A DNA stretch of 64,000 bases from Axinella damicornis (taxonomy: Eukaryota; Porifera; Demospongiae; Axinellida; Axinellidae), in the NCBI GenBank assembly GCA_963931865.1, contig OZ007514.1, positions 6,116,646-6,180,645 of the forward strand, in the 5' to 3' direction. The position numbers were made by a program, and so were the translations under genes. Positions 52,415-64,000 of the stretch are shown piece by piece. The first letter of the stretch is position 1. Each line of letters starts with the position of its first letter. The notes beneath the pieces are model-generated. The model worked only from the letters and a program-made list of their open reading frames with translations, was not told where the DNA came from and searched no databases.

Positions 52415-53018
52415 CACCCTTCAACCACCGAATTCTTGCCACCAAGACAACACATTTTCATGCATTCAACGCACACCACTTTCGTAGGTACTCCTCTCCC
52501 ACTGCATTCGCTCCTCAGCGGCCAAACTTGGTGGGGCCCGCACACGTGGAGAGACCCCCCTGGCGATACCGTTAATGATATTCATGGCAGCCCACAAGCC
52601 CAGCAATTGGAGGTCAAAAGTGGATGTCAGCCGGATTTTCACCCAGCATTTCCCTAAACTTGGGCCAGATCTGACCGATGGCACACCTTACACCACCAAT
52701 TTCTTGAGGCCCTGGGTGGGGTCTATGAATATCAAGAATCCTCGGGTCAATGAATCTCATTAAAATCAAAAAATGCCCACGACATGCGAAGGGGGGGGGG
52801 GGGGGGGGGCTGCTACCCCCCCCTTTTTCAATACCCCCCGCTTCTACATTTAGTGGGGGGTGTGTGCCGAAATCTGACCAAATTTGGGTTCGTCCCTCAA
52901 AGTTGTCCCTAGGCCCTCTGAAGCCTTTTTGGTCTCTTTTTGGACTGATGAGAAGCCCTACAAGTGTATAGGGTCTAAATGACGTCTATAGACGTCAATG
53001 GGGCTTAAAGGGTTAACT
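52415..53018. mobile_element. Uncharacterised insertion with poly-G tract
   Basis: It interrupts GAAAGATTTT|AAGAGATC, which is continuous at 35850. The right end, read inward, is TTAACCCTTTAAGCCCCATT, similar to the piggyBac-like MITE ends elsewhere here. The left end CACCCTTCAACC is a poor match. It contains a run of 19 G (52791-52809) next to C runs, and the 16-bp palindrome GACGTCTATAGACGTC (52981-52996). Confidence 0.55.
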
Positions 53019-53818
53019 TAAGAGATCACACGAAATCTGACTGTTTCATCGATTTGTTTCTCCCATGTGATCTAAGGTATATACATTTCCAAGAATTTGC
53101 AAGGTAGTATGTGTATGCTCATACGGGGTTTTGTACCCATTACTCATCACTATGGGTAATTAAGTTCAATATTTCCTGGCCATCCCTAAGTAGAGAACTA
53201 CACTGCATTCTTATTCTCTGATATTAAGGTGGCATAACAATGGTCAAGGGCAGGCATACTATGCCTACAAACACAATGTCATATTCTTTAAGGCTACTAT
53301 TACCGTAGAGTACGTATTAAGCGCCCAGGGTTTGGGGACATTAGAACGCCGCTGAACAGGGGGTGGGCGCTAGATGCGTACTCAGACTACTTAGGCATCT
53401 AGTATCCTCCCACCCATTCAGCACTGTATAAACAACAACTGGCACGATTTTTTTTGGGGACGTACTTTCGACTTAGTCTCTGGCAGATTCACCAACTACG
53501 CATGCGCAGATTAGTACGACACACCCCCATATTCAGCACAGTGGTGGGCAAAGTATACACAGGACTGTCCTGAGAAGGAACGCTGAACAACTGCTGGTGA
53601 AGTTGTAAACAGAAGTGATGAATGTGTCATGAGGTAAAGAGATGGTTATTATATGGATTGAGTATGATTTCCCGTCATTTCTGTTCCAAAGTATACTGTA
53701 CCGACATTTTTCAGGGTTCAAATAACTCTGTCAACTTCCTACCTGGTAGTTGAGTCCAGTAGATAAGTCTGCATTCGCTGATATTCTCAGTGATGCTGCA
53801 TATTACTACAAGTAATAA

Positions 53819-54074
53819 AAAACATTTGAAAATGTAACAGGATGTAGGGATACCAGAACGGCAAAAAAGTAAGGAAACAAGGTGGGGATGATCGCACAAA
53901 ACAGTGAAGTATTCAATCCCCTTACAGAGATCTTTTTCCATACACGTGTATAATGAAAAAAGATATGTAGGGGGATTGTATACTTCACTGTTTTATGCGA
54001 TCATCCCCACCTTGTTTCCTTACTTTTTGCCGTTCTGGTATCCCTACATCCTGCTACATTTTCAAATGTTTTTA
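53819..54074. mobile_element. Fold-back element, about 122-bp arms
   Basis: Arms 53819-53941 and 53953-54074 are inverted copies with about 90 percent identity by eye, separated by a loop of about 11 bp containing ACACGTGT. No terminal duplication was identified. Both strands give spurious ORFs of the same peptide. Confidence 0.85.
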
Positions 54075-54579
54075 ATTATGTCTTTTTTTAGCAGTGAATG
54101 CAATTTGCCATCACGTGCACAGAGCAGAAGTCAGTGTCATCACAGGTAGTAGGAGCCCTTGCTTTGGTATATGGACAAGTTTGTAGCTAGACTGCATTCT
54201 CGTTCATGGCGGTCTGCAGTTTCAAGTTTGCAGTACATAGCTAGACTACGTTGAGCCCATTCGTTCACACAGTCTCAAGTTCGTAGTACGTAGTTCACCT
54301 TGTAGCGTTACCGGTGCAAACGTAGCTGGCTCCACCACCGTCATGCAAATCATGCTGGTCGTCCAATACGCTGGCACGCAGCGCCACATTATGATTTTCC
54401 ACCTGTATATACGGTCATGCGCTAAACAGCTACCGTACCTCACAGACAAACGGACATCCTGTGAACACAACTACATGTGGCTTGCTCAGGCTCGCCCAAT
54501 TATTCCATGATACCTCAAAGGATCAGGTGTGCCAATATCTCATTTATTGCATGCGCCTGATTGGACGTGATGTGAGTTG

Positions 54580-55097
54580 TTAGCCCTTTAAGACCTAACG
54601 TTGCATATCTGCAACGTGAGACTTTCAGCTTCATGATGTCACATCCGGCAATGTCCTTGAGAGATAGGCTCTGCGCCAGCAGAAAGGGCGGGGCAGGGGG
54701 AGGTGGGTGGGTGCACCCGAAGGGTGCAAACAGCATGGCCGCGTTTGGGCTCAGCTTTGAACGGCCCTTGGTTGGAGCCGGGTAGGCCATTTCTCGGGTT
54801 TTAAGTATAAATGGACTTAGAAAGTAGCTGTCTTGCCTTGTAGGCCCTCCATTTCCAGTGTTCATGGTCAGTTTTTTAGCTACGGCAGGTTGGCCACTTC
54901 TCGGGACCGGGAGGCTTGATTGCAAGTTCGTTAGTTGGTGGGTGTGGTTAAGTCACGTATATGCTTAGTGTAGCTGAAATTACCTGTGTGAGCAGTTTCG
55001 AGCCCAGCAACGCCAGGGAACAGAAATTAGGGTATGTTTAAGTGTTCTATAGACTGAAAATGACCTAGAGAAATAAATTTAGGCCCTAAAGAGTTAA
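54580..55097. mobile_element. TTAA MITE, first copy in the array
   Basis: Left end TTAGCCCTTTAAGACCTAA and right end, read inward, TTAACTCTTTAGGGCCTAA match at 15 of 19 positions. Next to the left end, ACGTTGC-ATATCT-GCAACGT is a perfect palindrome. The empty site GTTGTTAAGTGAC in gene 1 shows insertion at TTAA; the left TTAA has become TTAG in every copy. It fits piggyBac-like MITEs, and no transposase is present. Confidence 0.8.
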
Positions 55098-58000
55098 TGA
55101 GACGAGAGAAAGAACCGAAATGTGGGAAGAAAGTTCAGAGATAAGCAAGCTATAGCTGAACTGAGCACTGAACCTCTGTCCAACCATACCCTGACTGTGA
55201 CTGCGACAAGGGACGTAATCTGTCTTATTTTGTGGATCATGAATATCATTAACAGCCTATTCACTATTATTCTGTGTGTTGGAGAGTGTGCCTGTGCCGT
55301 TGGTACCCTGTGAAGCCCCAACTGTGGCTAACCTTGGTTGAAAGCTTGTACTTGACACAGTCTGATACAAATAGCCCTGGGGTCCCCATGAATATCATTA
55401 AATAGCTCCATTTTTAGGTGAGCTGCTTTCCCATTAGCCCTTTAAGACCTAACGTTGCATATCTGCAACGTGAGACTTTCAGCTTCATGATGTCACATCC
55501 GGCAATGTCCTTGAGAGATAGGCTCTGCGCCAGCAGAAAGGGCGGGGCAGGGGGAGGTGGGTGGGTGCACCCGAAGGGTGCAAACAGCATGGCCGCGTTT
55601 GGGCTCAGCTTTGAACGGCCCTTGGTTGGAGCCGGGTAGGCCATTTCTCGGGTTTTAAGTATAAATGGACTTAGAAAGTAGCTGTCTTGCCTTGTAGGCC
55701 CTCCATTTCCAGTGTTCATGGTCAGTTTTTTAGCTACGGCAGGTTGGCCACTTCTCGGGACCGGGAGGCTTGATTGCAAGTTCGTTAGTTGGTGGGTGTG
55801 GTTAAGTCACGTATATGCTTAGTGTAGCTGAAATTACCTGTGTGAGCAGTTTCGAGCCCAGCAACGCCAGGGAACAGAAATTAGGGTATGTTTAAGTGTT
55901 CTATAGACTGAAAATGACCTAGAGAAATAAATTTAGGCCCTAAAGAGTTAATGAGACGAGAGAAAGAACCGAAATGTGGGAAGAAAGTTCAGAGATAAGC
56001 AAGCTATAGCTGAACTGAGCACTGAACCTCTGTCCAACCATACCCTGACTGTGACTGCGACAAGGGACGTAATCTGTCTTATTTTGTGGATCATGAATAT
56101 CATTAACAGCCTATTCACTATTATTCTGTGTGTTGGAGAGTGTGCCTGTGCCGTTGGTACCCTGTGAAGCCCCAACTGTGGCTAACCTTGGTTGAAAGCT
56201 TGTACTTGACACAGTCTGATACAAATAGCCCTGGGGTCCCCATGAATATCATTAAATAGCTCCATTTTTAGGTGAGCTGCTTTCCCATTAGCCCTTTAAG
56301 ACCTAACGTTGCATATCTGCAACGTGAGACTTTCAGCTTCATGATGTCACATCCGGCAATGTCCTTGAGAGATAGGCTCTGCGCCAGCAGAAAGGGCGGG
56401 GCAGGGGGAGGTGGGTGGGTGCACCCGAAGGGTGCAAACAGCATGGCCGCGTTTGGGCTCAGCTTTGAACGGCCCTTGGTTGGAGCCGGGTAGGCCATTT
56501 CTCGGGTTTTAAGTATAAATGGACTTAGAAAGTAGCTGTCTTGCCTTGTAGGCCCTCCATTTCCAGTGTTCATGGTCAGTTTTTTAGCTACGGCAGGTTG
56601 GCCACTTCTCGGGACCGGGAGGCTTGATTGCAAGTTCGTTAGTTGGTGGGTGTGGTTAAGTCACGTATATGCTTAGTGTAGCTGAAATTACCTGTGTGAG
56701 CAGTTTCGAGCCCAGCAACGCCAGGGAACAGAAATTAGGGTATGTTTAAGTGTTCTATAGACTGAAAATGACCTAGAGAAATAAATTTAGGCCCTAAAGA
56801 GTTAATGAGACGAGAGAAAGAACCGAAATGTGGGAAGAAAGTTCAGAGATAAGCAAGCTATAGCTGAACTGAGCACTGAACCTCTGTCCAACCATACCCT
56901 GACTGTGACTGCGACAAGGGACGTAATCTGTCTTATTTTGTGGATCATGAATATCATTAACAGCCTATTCACTATTATTCTGTGTGTTGGAGAGTGTGCC
57001 TGTGCCGTTGGTACCCTGTGAAGCCCCAACTGTGGCTAACCTTGGTTGAAAGCTTGTACTTGACACAGTCTGATACAAATAGCCCTGGGGTCCCCATGAA
57101 TATCATTAAATAGCTCCATTTTTAGGTGAGCTGCTTTCCCATTAGCCCTTTAAGACCTAACGTTGCATATCTGCAACGTGAGACTTTCAGCTTCATGATG
57201 TCACATCCGGCAATGTCCTTGAGAGATAGGCTCTGCGCCAGCAGAAAGGGCGGGGCAGGGGGAGGTGGGTGGGTGCACCCGAAGGGTGCAAACAGCATGG
57301 CCGCGTTTGGGCTCAGCTTTGAACGGCCCTTGGTTGGAGCCGGGTAGGCCATTTCTCGGGTTTTAAGTATAAATGGACTTAGAAAGTAGCTGTCTTGCCT
57401 TGTAGGCCCTCCATTTCCAGTGTTCATGGTCAGTTTTTTAGCTACGGCAGGTTGGCCACTTCTCGGGACCGGGAGGCTTGATTGCAAGTTCGTTAGTTGG
57501 TGGGTGTGGTTAAGTCACGTATATGCTTAGTGTAGCTGAAATTACCTGTGTGAGCAGTTTCGAGCCCAGCAACGCCAGGGAACAGAAATTAGGGTATGTT
57601 TAAGTGTTCTATAGACTGAAAATGACCTAGAGAAATAAATTTAGGCCCTAAAGAGTTAATGAGACGAGAGAAAGAACCGAAATGTGGGAAGAAAGTTCAG
57701 AGATAAGCAAGCTATAGCTGAACTGAGCACTGAACCTCTGTCCAACCATACCCTGACTGTGACTGCGACAAGGGACGTAATCTGTCTTATTTTGTGGATC
57801 ATGAATATCATTAACAGCCTATTCACTATTATTCTGTGTGTTGGAGAGTGTGCCTGTGCCGTTGGTACCCTGTGAAGCCCCAACTGTGGCTAACCTTGGT
57901 TGAAAGCTTGTACTTGACACAGTCTGATACAAATAGCCCTGGGGTCCCCATGAATATCATTAAATAGCTCCATTTTTAGGTGAGCTGCTTTCCCATTAGC

Positions 58001-61000
58001 CCTTTAAGACCTAACGTTGCATATCTGCAACGTGAGACTTTCAGCTTCATGATGTCACATCCGGCAATGTCCTTGAGAGATAGGCTCTGCGCCAGCAGAA
58101 AGGGCGGGGCAGGGGGAGGTGGGTGGGTGCACCCGAAGGGTGCAAACAGCATGGCCGCGTTTGGGCTCAGCTTTGAACGGCCCTTGGTTGGAGCCGGGTA
58201 GGCCATTTCTCGGGTTTTAAGTATAAATGGACTTAGAAAGTAGCTGTCTTGCCTTGTAGGCCCTCCATTTCCAGTGTTCATGGTCAGTTTTTTAGCTACG
58301 GCAGGTTGGCCACTTCTCGGGACCGGGAGGCTTGATTGCAAGTTCGTTAGTTGGTGGGTGTGGTTAAGTCACGTATATGCTTAGTGTAGCTGAAATTACC
58401 TGTGTGAGCAGTTTCGAGCCCAGCAACGCCAGGGAACAGAAATTAGGGTATGTTTAAGTGTTCTATAGACTGAAAATGACCTAGAGAAATAAATTTAGGC
58501 CCTAAAGAGTTAATGAGACGAGAGAAAGAACCGAAATGTGGGAAGAAAGTTCAGAGATAAGCAAGCTATAGCTGAACTGAGCACTGAACCTCTGTCCAAC
58601 CATACCCTGACTGTGACTGCGACAAGGGACGTAATCTGTCTTATTTTGTGGATCATGAATATCATTAACAGCCTATTCACTATTATTCTGTGTGTTGGAG
58701 AGTGTGCCTGTGCCGTTGGTACCCTGTGAAGCCCCAACTGTGGCTAACCTTGGTTGAAAGCTTGTACTTGACACAGTCTGATACAAATAGCCCTGGGGTC
58801 CCCATGAATATCATTAAATAGCTCCATTTTTAGGTGAGCTGCTTTCCCATTAGCCCTTTAAGACCTAACGTTGCATATCTGCAACGTGAGACTTTCAGCT
58901 TCATGATGTCACATCCGGCAATGTCCTTGAGAGATAGGCTCTGCGCCAGCAGAAAGGGCGGGGCAGGGGGAGGTGGGTGGGTGCACCCGAAGGGTGCAAA
59001 CAGCATGGCCGCGTTTGGGCTCAGCTTTGAACGGCCCTTGGTTGGAGCCGGGTAGGCCATTTCTCGGGTTTTAAGTATAAATGGACTTAGAAAGTAGCTG
59101 TCTTGCCTTGTAGGCCCTCCATTTCCAGTGTTCATGGTCAGTTTTTTAGCTACGGCAGGTTGGCCACTTCTCGGGAGGCTTGATTGCAAGTTCGTTAGTT
59201 GGTGGGTGTGGTTAAGTCACGTATATGCTTAGTGTAGCTGAAATTACCTGTGTGAGCAGTTTCGAGCCCAGCAACGCCAGGGAACAGAAATTAGGGTATG
59301 TTTAAGTGTTCTATAGACTGAAAATGACCTAGAGAAATAAATTTAGGCCCTAAAGAGTTAATGAGACGAGAGAAAGAACCGAAATGTGGGAAGAAAGTTC
59401 AGAGATAAGCAAGCTATAGCTGAACTGAGCACTGAACCTCTGTCCAACCATACCCTGACTGTGACTGCGACAAGGGACGTAATCTGTCTTATTTTGTGGA
59501 TCATGAATATCATTAACAGCCTATTCACTATTATTCTGTGTGTTGGAGAGTGTGCCTGTGCCGTTGGTACCCTGTGAAGCCCCAACTGTGGCTAACCTTG
59601 GTTGAAAGCTTGTACTTGACACAGTCTGATACAAATAGCCCTGGGGTCCCCATGAATATCATTAAATAGCTCCATTTTTAGGTGAGCTGCTTTCCCATTA
59701 GCCCTTTAAGACCTAACGTTGCATATCTGCAACGTGAGACTTTCAGCTTCATGATGTCACATCCGGCAATGTCCTTGAGAGATAGGCTCTGCGCCAGCAG
59801 AAAGGGCGGGGCAGGGGGAGGTGGGTGGGTGCACCCGAAGGGTGCAAACAGCATGGCCGCGTTTGGGCTCAGCTTTGAACGGCCCTTGGTTGGAGCCGGG
59901 TAGGCCATTTCTCGGGTTTTAAGTATAAATGGACTTAGAAAGTAGCTGTCTTGCCTTGTAGGCCCTCCATTTCCAGTGTTCATGGTCAGTTTTTTAGCTA
60001 CGGCAGGTTGGCCACTTCTCGGGACCGGGAGGCTTGATTGCAAGTTCGTTAGTTGGTGGGTGTGGTTAAGTCACGTATATGCTTAGTGTAGCTGAAATTA
60101 CCTGTGTGAGCAGTTTCGAGCCCAGCAACGCCAGGGAACAGAAATTAGGGTATGTTTAAGTGTTCTATAGACTGAAAATGACCTAGAGAAATAAATTTAG
60201 GCCCTAAAGAGTTAATGAGACGAGAGAAAGAACCGAAATGTGGGAAGAAAGTTCAGAGATAAGCAAGCTATAGCTGAACTGAGCACTGAACCTCTGTCCA
60301 ACCATACCCTGACTGTGACTGCGACAAGGGACGTAATCTGTCTTATTTTGTGGATCATGAATATCATTAACAGCCTATTCACTATTATTCTGTGTGTTGG
60401 AGAGTGTGCCTGTGCCGTTGGTACCCTGTGAAGCCCCAACTGTGGCTAACCTTGGTTGAAAGCTTGTACTTGACACAGTCTGATACAAATAGCCCTGGGG
60501 TCCCCATGAATATCATTAAATAGCTCCATTTTTAGGTGAGCTGCTTTCCCATTAGCCCTTTAAGACCTAACGTTGCATATCTGCAACGTGAGACTTTCAG
60601 CTTCATGATGTCACATCCGGCAATGTCCTTGAGAGATAGGCTCTGCGCCAGCAGAAAGGGCGGGGCAGGGGGAGGTGGGTGGGTGCACCCGAAGGGTGCA
60701 AACAGCATGGCCGCGTTTGGGCTCAGCTTTGAACGGCCCTTGGTTGGAGCCGGGTAGGCCATTTCTCGGGTTTTAAGTATAAATGGACTTAGAAAGTAGC
60801 TGTCTTGCCTTGTAGGCCCTCCATTTCCAGTGTTCATGGTCAGTTTTTTAGCTACGGCAGGTTGGCCACTTCTCGGGACCGGGAGGCTTGATTGCAAGTT
60901 CGTTAGTTGGTGGGTGTGGTTAAGTCACGTATATGCTTAGTGTAGCTGAAATTACCTGTGTGAGCAGTTTCGAGCCCAGCAACGCCAGGGAACAGAAATT

Positions 61001-62257
61001 AGGGTATGTTTAAGTGTTCTATAGACTGAAAATGACCTAGAGAAATAAATTTAGGCCCTAAAGAGTTAATGAGACGAGAGAAAGAACCGAAATGTGGGAA
61101 GAAAGTTCAGAGATAAGCAAGCTATAGCTGAACTGAGCACTGAACCTCTGTCCAACCATACCCTGACTGTGACTGCGACAAGGGACGTAATCTGTCTTAT
61201 TTTGTGGATCATGAATATCATTAACAGCCTATTCACTATTATTCTGTGTGTTGGAGAGTGTGCCTGTGCCGTTGGTACCCTGTGAAGCCCCAACTGTGGC
61301 TAACCTTGGTTGAAAGCTTGTACTTGACACAGTCTGATACAAATAGCCCTGGGGTCCCCATGAATATCATTAAATAGCTCCATTTTTAGGTGAGCTGCTT
61401 TCCCATTAGCCCTTTAAGACCTAACGTTGCATATCTGCAACGTGAGACTTTCAGCTTCATGATGTCACATCCGGCAATGTCCTTGAGAGATAGGCTCTGC
61501 GCCAGCAGAAAGGGCGGGGCAGGGGGAGGTGGGTGGGTGCACCCGAAGGGTGCAAACAGCATGGCCGCGTTTGGGCTCAGCTTTGAACGGCCCTTGGTTG
61601 GAGCCGGGTAGGCCATTTCTCGGGTTTTAAGTATAAATGGACTTAGAAAGTAGCTGTCTTGCCTTGTAGGCCCTCCATTTCCAGTGTTCATGGTCAGTTT
61701 TTTAGCTACGGCAGGTTGGCCACTTCTCGGGAGGCTTGATTGCAAGTTCGTTAGTTGGTGGGTGTGGTTAAGTCACGTATATGCTTAGTGTAGCTGAAAT
61801 TACCTGTGTGAGCAGTTTCGAGCCCAGCAACGCCAGGGAACAGAAATTAGGGTATGTTTAAGTGTTCTATAGACTGAAAATGACCTAGAGAAATAAATTT
61901 AGGCCCTAAAGAGTTAATGAGACGAGAGAAAGAACCGAAATGTGGGAAGAAAGTTCAGAGATAAGCAAGCTATAGCTGAACTGAGCACTGAACCTCTGTC
62001 CAACCATACCCTGACTGTGACTGCGACAAGGGACGTAATCTGTCTTATTTTGTGGATCATGAATATCATTAACAGCCTATTCACTATTATTCTGTGTGTT
62101 GGAGAGTGTGCCTGTGCCGTTGGTACCCTGTGAAGCCCCAACTGTGGCTAACCTTGGTTGAAAGCTTGTACTTGACACAGTCTGATACAAATAGCCCTGG
62201 GGTCCCCATGAATATCATTAAATAGCTCCATTTTTAGGTGAGCTGCTTTCCCATTAA

Positions 62258-62593
62258 TGAGACGAGAGAAAGAACCGAAATGTGGGAAGAAAGTTCAGAG
62301 ATAAGCAAGCTATAGCTGAACTGAGCACTGAACCTCTGTCCAACCATACCCTGACTGTGACTGCGACAAGGGACGTAATCTGTCTTATTTTGTGGATCAT
62401 GAATATCATTAACAGCCTATTCACTATTATTCTGTGTGTTGGAGAGTGTGCCTGTGCCGTTGGTACCCTGTGAAGCCCCAACTGTGGCTAACCTTGGTTG
62501 AAAGCTTGTACTTGACACAGTCTGATACAAATAGCCCTGGGGTCCCCATGAATATCATTAAATAGCTCCATTTTTAGGTGAGCTGCTTTCCCA
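62258..62593. repeat. Spacer-only unit with empty TTAA site
   Basis: At 62248-62266 the sequence reads TTCCCATTAATGAGACGAG: spacer end, a single TTAA (62254-62257), then spacer start. This is exactly a unit without its MITE. It is either the pre-insertion form of the repeat or a footprint-free excision. Confidence 0.9.
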
Positions 62594-64000
62594 TTAGCCC
62601 TTTAAGACCTAACGTTGCATATCTGCAACGTGAGACTTTCAGCTTCATGATGTCACATCCGGCAATGTCCTTGAGAGATAGGCTCTGCGCCAGCAGAAAG
62701 GGCGGGGCAGGGGGAGGTGGGTGGGTGCACCCGAAGGGTGCAAACAGCATGGCCGCGTTTGGGCTCAGCTTTGAACGGCCCTTGGTTGGAGCCGGGTAGG
62801 CCATTTCTCGGGTTTTAAGTATAAATGGACTTAGAAAGTAGCTGTCTTGCCTTGTAGGCCCTCCATTTCCAGTGTTCATGGTCAGTTTTTTAGCTACGGC
62901 AGGTTGGCCACTTCTCGGGAGGCTTGATTGCAAGTTCGTTAGTTGGTGGGTGTGGTTAAGTCACGTATATGCTTAGTGTAGCTGAAATTACCTGTGTGAG
63001 CAGTTTCGAGCCCAGCAACGCCAGGGAACAGAAATTAGGGTATGTTTAAGTGTTCTATAGACTGAAAATGACCTAGAGAAATAAATTTAGGCCCTAAAGA
63101 GTTAATGAGACGAGAGAAAGAACCGAAATGTGGGAAGAAAGTTCAGAGATAAGCAAGCTATAGCTGAACTGAGCACTGAACCTCTGTCCAACCATACCCT
63201 GACTGTGACTGCGACAAGGGACGTAATCTGTCTTATTTTGTGGATCATGAATATCATTAACAGCCTATTCACTATTATTCTGTGTGTTGGAGAGTGTGCC
63301 TGTGCCGTTGGTACCCTGTGAAGCCCCAACTGTGGCTAACCTTGGTTGAAAGCTTGTACTTGACACAGTCTGATACAAATAGCCCTGGGGTCCCCATGAA
63401 TATCATTAAATAGCTCCATTTTTAGGTGAGCTGCTTTCCCATTAGCCCTTTAAGACCTAACGTTGCATATCTGCAACGTGAGACTTTCAGCTTCATGATG
63501 TCACATCCGGCAATGTCCTTGAGAGATAGGCTCTGCGCCAGCAGAAAGGGCGGGGCAGGGGGAGGTGGGTGGGTGCACCCGAAGGGTGCAAACAGCATGG
63601 CCGCGTTTGGGCTCAGCTTTGAACGGCCCTTGGTTGGAGCCGGGTAGGCCATTTCTCGGGTTTTAAGTATAAATGGACTTAGAAAGTAGCTGTCTTGCCT
63701 TGTAGGCCCTCCATTTCCAGTGTTCATGGTCAGTTTTTTAGCTACGGCAGGTTGGCCACTTCTCGGGAGGCTTGATTGCAAGTTCGTTAGTTGGTGGGTG
63801 TGGTTAAGTCACGTATATGCTTAGTGTAGCTGAAATTACCTGTGTGAGCAGTTTCGAGCCCAGCAACGCCAGGGAACAGAAATTAGGGTATGTTTAAGTG
63901 TTCTATAGACTGAAAATGACCTAGAGAAATAAATTTAGGCCCTAAAGAGTTAATGAGACGAGAGAAAGAACCGAAATGTGGGAAGAAAGTTCAGAGATAA

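Larger units (their letters stand above)
51243..54579. other. Upstream part of gene 2 region, repeats only
   Basis: It matches gene 1 spacer (5700-7820) with three insertions: the TTAA MITE at 51503, a foreign block at about 52415-53018 and a fold-back at 53819-54074. No exon was seen. The first exon of gene 2 is not in this stretch. Confidence 0.5.
54580..64000 (+). repeat. Tandem array of 854/848-bp MITE-plus-spacer units, runs off right edge
   Basis: Units start (TAGCCCTTTAAG) at 54581, 55435, 56289, 57143, 57997, 58851, 59699, 60553, 61407, 62595 and 63443. They are near-identical. Units at 58851, 61407, 62595 and 63443 lack 6 bp in the CTCGGGACCGGGAGG string and are 848 bp. Each unit is a 518-bp TTAA MITE plus a 336-bp spacer. 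An extra spacer without the MITE lies at 62258-62593. The array starts where gene 1 has the intact TTAA at about 7815. The repeated 121- and 63-codon ORFs are by-products; several use non-ATG starts. Confidence 0.95.

Noticed and set aside
53806..54149. Paired ORFs on both strands near 53.9 kb
   Set aside because: Both come from the two arms of the fold-back element.
54515..63781. Repeated 119-121-, 73-, 75- and 63-codon ORFs in the 854-bp array
   Set aside because: They are near-identical copies because the units are. Some begin at non-ATG codons, they overlap on opposite strands, and they match no family. They reflect repeat structure, not genes.
54580..64000. CRISPR-like repeat array
   Set aside because: Repeat units are 854 bp and nearly identical throughout, without short repeats and variable spacers, and the genome is eukaryotic.

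Overview
The window is eukaryotic, from an invertebrate animal. Genes are broken into short exons with consensus GT/AG splice sites, most of the DNA is intronic or transposon-derived, and nothing looks like an operon. The multi-exon genes join Death-fold domains to a GTPase with a COR-like tail. Together with short symmetric phase-1 exons, this combination best fits a sponge (Porifera). That placement is inferred from known domain expansions, not from a database match.

The core is two paralogous minus-strand genes. Gene 1 is cut by the left edge. It has Death-domain exons at 8035-8337, 5408-5671 and 3254-3520, followed by a GTPase/COR exon from 1622 off the window. A possible first coding exon lies at 11421-11442. 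Gene 2 is read from 51242 down to 24386. It has six Death-domain exons, a 2067-nt GTPase/COR exon (25859-27925), three repeated linker micro-exons (25346-25766) and a terminal Death-domain exon (24386-24669). Almost every exon starts and ends in phase 1, so modules can be added or removed without a frameshift. The six Death exons are a three-exon cassette present twice in tandem, with a visible duplication junction near 38340. The expected product is an intracellular adaptor or receptor: Death-fold contacts at both ends around a nucleotide switch.

Between the genes (about 13.4-23.8 kb) lie plus-strand candidate exons of an unrecognised gene. They sit among local duplications, decayed copies and minisatellites.

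Mobile DNA is abundant and unusually readable, because the duplicated cassettes supply empty sites. One MITE family with TAGCCTCG...CGAGGCTA ends makes 9-bp target duplications. A 2.36-kb element with about 660-bp inverted repeats also makes a 9-bp duplication. Several TTAA-type MITEs are present, one carrying a tRNA-like sequence. A 6.1-kb insertion (43087-49175) is an array of about 0.5-kb units that each contain two first-exon-like modules; it is interrupted by a 5'-truncated LINE. From 54580 to the right edge runs a near-identical 854-bp tandem array of a TTAA MITE plus a 336-bp spacer. One spacer copy in it has a clean empty TTAA site.
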